This document shows positions 6,144 to 9,681 of a stretch of DNA of 9,681 nt, piece after piece. How positions within the stretch are numbered: the stretch's first letter is position 1; every line of letters starts with the position of its first letter. The stretch is from Bacteroidota bacterium (GTDB lineage Bacteria; Bacteroidota; Bacteroidia; Chitinophagales; Chitinophagaceae), in the NCBI GenBank assembly GCA_023418315.1, contig JAEZZY010000008.1, positions 1 through 9,681 of the forward strand, read 5' to 3'. A model generated the notes under the pieces. It worked only from the letters and a program-made list of their open reading frames with translations. It made no database searches and had not been told where the DNA came from. The position numbers and the translations under genes are program-made.

Positions 6144-7154
6144 CTATACTCCTGCTTCTTTCCCCATCCAAGCCATTGCATTTCCCCAAAGTAATTTATC
6201 CTTCAGTTCTTTTGAAAAAACATCCATGCTTTCAATGAGTTTTCCGGGGTGATGCTCGCCAAGAGGAAACGGATAATCGCTGCCCAAACAAATTTTATCT
6301 TCCCCTATAATTTCTACAAGACTTTGCAAGGTCTTTGCATCATGCACCAAGGAATCGATCCAAAATTTGCCCAGGTAATGACGCGGGTTTACATCATTAT
6401 CAATGGCGCAAAGATCGGGACGCACGTTGAAGCCATGTTCTATCCTGCCTATGGTAAAGGGAAAACTGCCACCACCGTGCGCAAAAGCAATACGCAATTT
6501 CGGATGCCGTTCAAACACACCGCTGAAGATAAGCGAAGTGATGGCACGCGCCGTTTCCGCAGGCATACCCACCAGCCAGGGCAGCCAATATTTTGTCATG
6601 TCTTTTTGCCCCATCATCTCCCAGGGATGAATAAACAGGCAACAATCCAATTCTTCAGCTGCTTTCCAGAAAGGTTCAAATTCGGGGTCGCTCAGGTTTT
6701 TTCCGTTGATATTGGAGCCGATTTCCAGCCCGGGCATGTGCAACTCTTTCACGCAGCGCTCCATTTCACGTATCGCCTTATCTATGTCTTGCATAGGCAC
6801 GGTGCCGATGCCTATAAATCGGGTAGGATATTGCTCCACACAGCTTGCTATATGATCGTTGAAAAAGCGCGCCGTTTCCAGCCCGTGTTCAGGCTTCGCC
6901 CAGTAATTAAATAAAACCGGAATAGTGGATAACACCTGCACGCCTACTTGTGTCAGGTCCATTTCCTTCATACGCACGGTGGCATCCCAGCAGTTTTGTT
7001 CCACCTCACGAAACAGCTTATCGCCTTTTATCATTCGCGCGCAACCGGGGCAATGATGTTCTAAATGGATAAATTCTCCATAGCCAAATTTTTTGAAATA
7101 ATCCGGAATATGCTCCGGCATGATGTGGGTGTGTATATCAATCTTAGTATGCAA
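6144..7154 (-). CDS. 2-amino-3-carboxymuconate-6-semialdehyde decarboxylase (ACMSD), amidohydrolase superfamily
   Basis: ACMSD removes CO2 from 2-amino-3-carboxymuconate semialdehyde in the kynurenine pathway, diverting tryptophan breakdown from quinolinate/NAD synthesis towards full oxidation. Starting at TTG 7154 gives 336 residues, the length I recall for human ACMSD, which this protein resembles throughout (FGYG, ENCWD-like QNCWD, STIPVLFNYWAKPE, KYWLPWLVGMPAET, FAHGGG, DYPFPLGE, PGKLIESM). The zinc ligands and catalytic residues are all present: H8 and H10 (IDIHTH), H176 (FIHPW), D293 (GSDYP), with R49 and H226. The frame is open to an ATG at 7226, but those 24 extra codons have no family counterpart and contain a promoter element, so the TTG start is preferred. 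No other kynurenine-pathway gene is in the window. It is convergent with etfA and divergent from the response regulator. Confidence 0.93.
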   Translation of the reverse strand: MHTKIDIHTHIMPEHIPDYFKKFGYGEFIHLEHHCPGCARMIKGDKLFREVEQNCWDATVRMKEMDLTQVGVQVLSTIPVLFNYWAKPEHGLETARFFNDHIASCVEQYPTRFIGIGTVPMQDIDKAIREMERCVKELHMPGLEIGSNINGKNLSDPEFEPFWKAAEELDCCLFIHPWEMMGQKDMTKYWLPWLVGMPAETARAITSLIFSGVFERHPKLRIAFAHGGGSFPFTIGRIEHGFNVRPDLCAIDNDVNPRHYLGKFWIDSLVHDAKTLQSLVEIIGEDKICLGSDYPFPLGEHHPGKLIESMDVFSKELKDKLLWGNAMAWMGKEAGV

Positions 7155-7173
7155 AGCGTACAATTTTAGAATG

Positions 7174-7181
7174 CAAAAATA
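7174..7181 (-). promoter_or_regulatory. Promoter -7 element of the ACMSD gene
   Basis: TATTTTTG on the minus strand matches TAnnTTTG perfectly. A transcript starting about 6-8 bases later would begin downstream of the ATG at 7226, which supports translation from the TTG at 7154 (or 7163). No clear TTTG element lies at the expected upstream distance. Confidence 0.5.
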
Positions 7182-7229
7182 GCTGATTGTAATTTGGCGG
7201 CTGCTTCGTTTTAAAATTCTACCCATATC

Positions 7230-7261
7230 ATTGTTAGTCTGAATTTTTTTTTCTACTTTTC
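7230..7261 (+). promoter_or_regulatory. Possible promoter of the response regulator gene
   Basis: ATTG (7230-7233), a 20-base spacer and TACTTTTC (7254-7261) match the consensus with one mismatch in each element, 21 bases before the ATG at 7283. This is weak evidence. Confidence 0.35.
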
Positions 7262-7282
7262 TGCACGAATAATTGAAAGCAA

Positions 7283-7789
7283 ATGGCTACAAACAAACGG
7301 TACATTTTTCTGGTGGATGATGAACCCATCCAGAATGAAATGCTCAAAGACTATCTTAACGAACGGTTTACTTACGAAATAAAAACCTTTGAAAGCGGTG
7401 AAGAAATGTTGCAAAACATGAATCTTCTGCCCGAGATTGTAGTGCTGGATTATCACTTGAGCGGGCATAAGAATAATGCAAAGAACGGGGTGGAAATACT
7501 GAAAGAAATTAAAGAACGCGCACCGGAAACACAGGTGCTCATGCTTTCAGGACAAGATAAAATAGACGTAGCTGTAGATAGCATTAAATACGGCGCTTAC
7601 GATTATGTAGTAAAGGGTGAAACTGCATTTTCCCGCACGGAAAACATACTGAATAACATAAGCGAGCTACACAAAACCAAAGCCATCAACCGGGGCTATA
7701 AGAATACGATTACGATGATGACGGTAGTGATCATCTTATTCGTGCTGCTGGCGCTGTATCTTTATTTCTTTACCACCGCTTTTGCCTAA
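7283..7789 (+). CDS. Membrane-anchored single-domain response regulator
   Basis: The product is 168 residues long. Residues 6-130 form a receiver (REC) domain: acidic pair D12-D13, phospho-acceptor D56 in VVLDYHLSG, the switch Ser89 in LMLSG, and the conserved Lys111 in YDYVVKGE. There is no DNA-binding or enzymatic output domain. Instead a linker rich in Lys, Arg and Asn (131-142) leads into one hydrophobic segment, about 144-163 (TMMTVVIILFVLLALYLYFF), with only five residues after it. This is expected to tether the REC domain to the cytoplasmic face of the inner membrane. No histidine kinase is adjacent, so its partner is unknown. It may act as a phosphate sink or a protein-interaction switch at the membrane. 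The start at ATG 7283 fits the domain boundary. Confidence 0.88.
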   Translation: MATNKRYIFLVDDEPIQNEMLKDYLNERFTYEIKTFESGEEMLQNMNLLPEIVVLDYHLSGHKNNAKNGVEILKEIKERAPETQVLMLSGQDKIDVAVDSIKYGAYDYVVKGETAFSRTENILNNISELHKTKAINRGYKNTITMMTVVIILFVLLALYLYFFTTAFA

Positions 7790-7807
7790 GGCGAAAACTT
7801 CTTTAAA

Positions 7808-8362
7808 TTATAATACTCCAAACTTAAATCCCAGCGATAATGCGACAGGCAATACTGTCGCATTTGCTGTTTTTATATCTTCTTGAAAATTCTTGCTTCT
7901 TATAGGCATCCAGATTCCTATGGACAATTTGTTGAGGTTTTTGCCCATTGTAAAATCCACGCCGGCGCCCGCAGACAAGCCAAAATAGTTTTTACTGGAA
8001 ATAATCTTGTCGTAGCCGTCCGTGATGACCAACACGCCGTTATATCCGTACATGCCTTGCACGGTGGGGGATATTTTGCTTTGGGGTAATGCTTTGAAAG
8101 AAAGCCCGGCATTATAGCCTCCACCCGTAAAATTAGTACCGCCTGTAACAAAAATGCCTATCCAGCTCAAGGGCATCACCTCCGCTTTCATGCCCAGCCC
8201 GGCATAATCCAACCCAAAGCCCGGACCTATATAAAGTGTTTTTGAAACGAGGTTTTCAAAATGATAGTTTTTGTTTCTGGCAGCTTTGGAAGACTTGCTT
8301 TTTTGCGCCGTGGCAGGTAAGGAGAGCGCAAGGGAAAGGAGAAGCAGGGAGAGGGTTTTCAT
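7808..8362 (-). CDS. Small secreted protein, probably outer-membrane beta-barrel
   Basis: Starting at ATG 8362 gives 184 residues, with a clear Sec signal peptide (MKTLSLLLLSLALSLP) and a probable cleavage after ATA. An ATG eight codons upstream (8386) lies inside the nusG terminator hairpin and would spoil the signal peptide, so it is rejected. The mature protein starts with a basic linker (KSKSSKAARNKN) and then alternates short Gly- and aromatic-containing strands (LYIGPGFGLDYAG, IGIFVTGGTNF, YNAGLSFKA, YFGLSAGAGVDFTMG), ending in LSLGFKFGVL. This pattern is typical of small Bacteroidota outer-membrane barrels with 8-10 strands. The exact family and any ligand are not recognised. It lies directly behind the nusG terminator and is convergent with the response regulator gene, 18 bases away. 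Confidence 0.8.
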   Translation of the reverse strand: MKTLSLLLLSLALSLPATAQKSKSSKAARNKNYHFENLVSKTLYIGPGFGLDYAGLGMKAEVMPLSWIGIFVTGGTNFTGGGYNAGLSFKALPQSKISPTVQGMYGYNGVLVITDGYDKIISSKNYFGLSAGAGVDFTMGKNLNKLSIGIWMPIRSKNFQEDIKTANATVLPVALSLGFKFGVL

Positions 8363-8376
8363 CGAAATTAATTTAT

Positions 8377-8402
8377 AAAAAGCCATAAAAAATTATGGCT
8401 TT
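8377..8402 (-). terminator. Terminator of the secE-nusG unit
   Basis: On the minus strand AAAGCCATAA (8402-8393) pairs perfectly with TTATGGCTTT (8388-8379), a 10-bp stem with a 4-base loop, and runs into TTTTT (8381-8377). It lies 24 bases after the nusG stop and separates nusG from the outer-membrane protein gene. Confidence 0.85.
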
Positions 8403-8425
8403 GAAAAAAATTACAAAAAACAGCA

Positions 8426-9001
8426 TCAGACAATTTTCTCTACCTGAGAATAATTTAGCTCTACAGGCGTAGCGCGTCCGAATATTTTCACCACTACTTT
8501 CAGTTTTTTCTTCTCTTCGTTTACCTCTTCAATAGTGCCGTTGAAATCGTTGAACGGACCGTCTATCACTTTCACGGTTTCGCCTACGATATAGGGGTCT
8601 GCATAACCGATTCCTTGTTCTTCCACCTCGTCCATCTTGCCAAACATCTTATTCACTTCCGATTTGCGCAGTGCGGTAGGGTTGTCTTTTCCTAAGAAAT
8701 GAATGACGCCGGTAATGTTTTTGATGGTTTGGATCATGTCATCATTCAGCTTACCGTCGGCAGCTTCCAGCATGAGGTATCCGGGAAATAATATTTTTTC
8801 GCGCAATACTTTTTTGCCCCCTACTACTTTAAAAACTTTTTCTACAGGGCAAAGAATTTGAAAAACAGCTTTTGTCCAGCCGTTTATCTTCACTTCTTTA
8901 TCAAGATGTTCTTTTACTTTCTTTTCCTTTCCGCTGATGACGCGGATCACATACCATTTTGTTTCTTGATTGGCGGTACTGTCGCTCATTGTTGCTGTCA
9001 T
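8426..9001 (-). CDS. nusG: Transcription termination/antitermination protein NusG
   Basis: This encodes 191 residues. NusG binds the RNA polymerase clamp, influences pausing and termination, and links polymerase to Rho or to the ribosome. The NGN domain starts at KWYVIRVISGKEKKV (15-29) and includes the typical FPGYLM (72-77) and ITGVIHFLG (96-104). The C-terminal KOW domain spans about 137-191, with VGETVKVIDGPFNDFNGTIEEV and the closing ATPVELNYSQVEKI. The ATG at 9001 is one base after the secE stop (TAA-C-ATG). A second in-frame ATG at codon 5 is possible. It belongs to the tRNA-Trp-secE-nusG unit. The commonly following rplK gene is absent, and a terminator closes the unit here. As it is paired with secE, it should be the housekeeping copy and not a specialised paralogue. 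Confidence 0.96.
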   Translation of the reverse strand: MTATMSDSTANQETKWYVIRVISGKEKKVKEHLDKEVKINGWTKAVFQILCPVEKVFKVVGGKKVLREKILFPGYLMLEAADGKLNDDMIQTIKNITGVIHFLGKDNPTALRKSEVNKMFGKMDEVEEQGIGYADPYIVGETVKVIDGPFNDFNGTIEEVNEEKKKLKVVVKIFGRATPVELNYSQVEKIV

Positions 9002-9002
9002 G

Positions 9003-9197
9003 TTATCCTATAATATCGTAAATGAATTTCAACACGTTTTCGCCGACGGTATCCATAGCAAATATGATGGCGGTAGTGATGGCGAGGGCTACGAGTACGA
9101 TGATCGTCGTCTGTTGCAGCTCTTCCCATGAAGGCCAGGTTACTTTATGTATCAGCTCATCGTAAGCCTCTTGTATATATGTTCCTATTTTTGCCAT
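9003..9197 (-). CDS. secE: Protein translocase subunit SecE
   Basis: This encodes 64 residues, the short single-span form of SecE found in most bacteria. SecE clamps SecY in the inner-membrane Sec translocon. The N-terminal amphipathic helix contains the family motif ELIHKVTWPSWEEL (14-27), and one transmembrane segment follows at about 29-48 (TTIIVLVALAITTAIIFAMD). It sits between tRNA-Trp (55 bases upstream) and nusG (one base downstream), the conserved bacterial arrangement. No separate TAnnTTTG element was found in the short gap, so it is probably transcribed together with the tRNA. Confidence 0.95.
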   Translation of the reverse strand: MAKIGTYIQEAYDELIHKVTWPSWEELQQTTIIVLVALAITTAIIFAMDTVGENVLKFIYDIIG

Positions 9198-9251
9198 ACA
9201 ATTGTTATTAGCAAATTAACCCACCATAGCGGTTTGTTAATTAAGATTCAG

Positions 9252-9322
9252 CACGGGCACCCGGATTCGAACCAGGATCAAAGGTTTTGGAGACCTCTAT
9301 TCTACCGTTGAACTATGCCCGT
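9252..9322 (-). tRNA. tRNA-Trp (anticodon CCA)
   Basis: These 71 bases fold into a cloverleaf. The acceptor stem is ACGGGCA/TGCCCGT (perfect 7 bp) with discriminator G, which is usual for Trp. The D arm is GTTC/GAAT, the anticodon arm GAGGT-CTCCAAA-ACCTT with anticodon CCA, and the T arm CCTGG-TTCGAAT-CCGGG. The 3' CCA is not encoded. The tRNA-Trp-secE-nusG order is a common bacterial arrangement. Confidence 0.96.
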
Positions 9323-9335
9323 AAGTCTTTCCAAA

Positions 9336-9369
9336 CTAAAAAGCCAAAAGAAAATCTTTTGACCTTTAG
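9336..9369 (-). promoter_or_regulatory. Hairpin with T-run in the leader of tRNA-Trp-secE-nusG
   Basis: On the minus strand CAAAAGA (9361-9355) pairs with TCTTTTG (9351-9345) around a 3-base loop, extended by CTAAA/TTTAG at the base. A run of five T is included in the descending arm. It lies between the likely promoter (9381-9388) and the tRNA. It could be a weak terminator or attenuator, or simply an AT-rich palindrome. Confidence 0.4.
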
Positions 9370-9380
9370 CATTAGGACTG

Positions 9381-9388
9381 CAAATGTA
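9381..9388 (-). promoter_or_regulatory. Promoter -7 element of tRNA-Trp-secE-nusG
   Basis: TACATTTG on the minus strand is a perfect TAnnTTTG match about 59 bases before the tRNA 5' end. The region about 19 bases further upstream is AT-rich but has no TTTG, so the assignment rests on one element. Confidence 0.5.
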
Positions 9389-9498
9389 AGAAATCTTTAT
9401 TGAAATTTCATTTTTTAAAAAATACTTGGAGCGCTGCAAAAATCTAACGGATATAAGCCTAAGATATAGTATCTATGTAATCGAAAAACAGAACCGCT

Positions 9499-9681
9499 AT
9501 GTCATATCCATATCAGATAAAAACGGAAGCAGATTATAGGACAGCCTGGCAAAAAAGTGTGGATGACCCCGAAGGTTTTTGGGGCGAAGTTGCTTCCTCT
9601 TTCCTCTGGAAAAAACCCTGGGACAAGGTATTAGAATGGATTTTTGATAAGCCGGATGTAAAATGGTTTCAAGGCGGGAAA
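9499..9681 (+). CDS. acs: Acetyl-CoA synthetase, N-terminal part (runs off the right edge)
   Basis: Sixty-one codons from the ATG at 9499 stay open to the end of the window. The enzyme makes acetyl-CoA from acetate, ATP and CoA through an acetyl-adenylate. The visible residues match the N-terminal part of this AMP-forming ligase family: SYPYQIKTEADYR, then WQKSVDDPEGFWGEVA, WKKPWDKVLEW and the KWFQGGK that precedes the family's LN motif. The full protein should be around 630-650 residues, so nearly all catalytic motifs lie outside the window. It is divergent from tRNA-Trp, with about 175 bases between them. Confidence 0.88.
   Translation, partial: MSYPYQIKTEADYRTAWQKSVDDPEGFWGEVASSFLWKKPWDKVLEWIFDKPDVKWFQGGK

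Noticed and set aside
6249..6914. Plus-strand frame of 221 residues
   Set aside because: It is antisense to the ACMSD gene, whose catalytic residues and full family match leave no doubt about the coding strand.
8363..8386. Longer start of the outer-membrane protein (ATG 8386)
   Set aside because: The codons overlap the nusG terminator stem and place polar residues before an otherwise ideal signal peptide.

Overview
The window looks like chromosomal DNA of a Bacteroidota bacterium, probably from the Chitinophagaceae/Sphingobacteriia side. The evidence is several TTTG-N19-20-TAnnTTTG type promoters (the Bacteroidota sigma factor consensus), genes without Shine-Dalgarno sequences, lipoproteins with SxSC/TSC lipoboxes, a fragment resembling a type IX secretion (T9SS) C-terminal sorting domain, and close protein matches for EtfAB, SecE, NusG and acetyl-CoA synthetase. 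The assignment below phylum level is a guess.

Left part (1-4060, AT-rich, accessory). On the minus strand, a 703-residue lipoprotein with a gluzincin-like HEMGH zinc-protease motif (1654-3765) overlaps a 218-residue lipoprotein of unknown function (1014-1670). A decayed second copy of the locus lies to its left: the 5' part of a paralogous small lipoprotein running off the window edge (1-329), only the last ~35 codons of the protease (313-426), and a degraded copy of the sequence upstream of the protease (about 564-780). The better copy of that upstream sequence (3823-4002, plus strand) encodes what looks like the tail of a T9SS sorting domain and is followed by a strong terminator (4060-4091). 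Between the two copies are a 115-bp palindromic repeat and a 25-27 bp direct repeat. The region therefore records a tandem segmental duplication in which one protease was deleted while its small lipoprotein partner stayed open as far as can be seen.

Middle part (4191-7789, conserved metabolism). etfB and etfA (electron transfer flavoprotein) form a plus-strand operon with a good promoter and a good terminator, separated by a spacer holding three copies of a 21-bp minisatellite. Convergent to them is a gene for 2-amino-3-carboxymuconate-6-semialdehyde decarboxylase (ACMSD, kynurenine pathway), probably starting at TTG. Divergent from it is a single-domain response regulator with a C-terminal membrane anchor.

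Right part (7808-9681, housekeeping). On the minus strand, tRNA-Trp(CCA), secE and nusG are in the usual order and end at a strong terminator. The next gene is a small secreted, probably beta-barrel protein, not the ribosomal protein gene rplK that commonly follows nusG. On the plus strand, the first 61 codons of acetyl-CoA synthetase (acs) run off the right edge.
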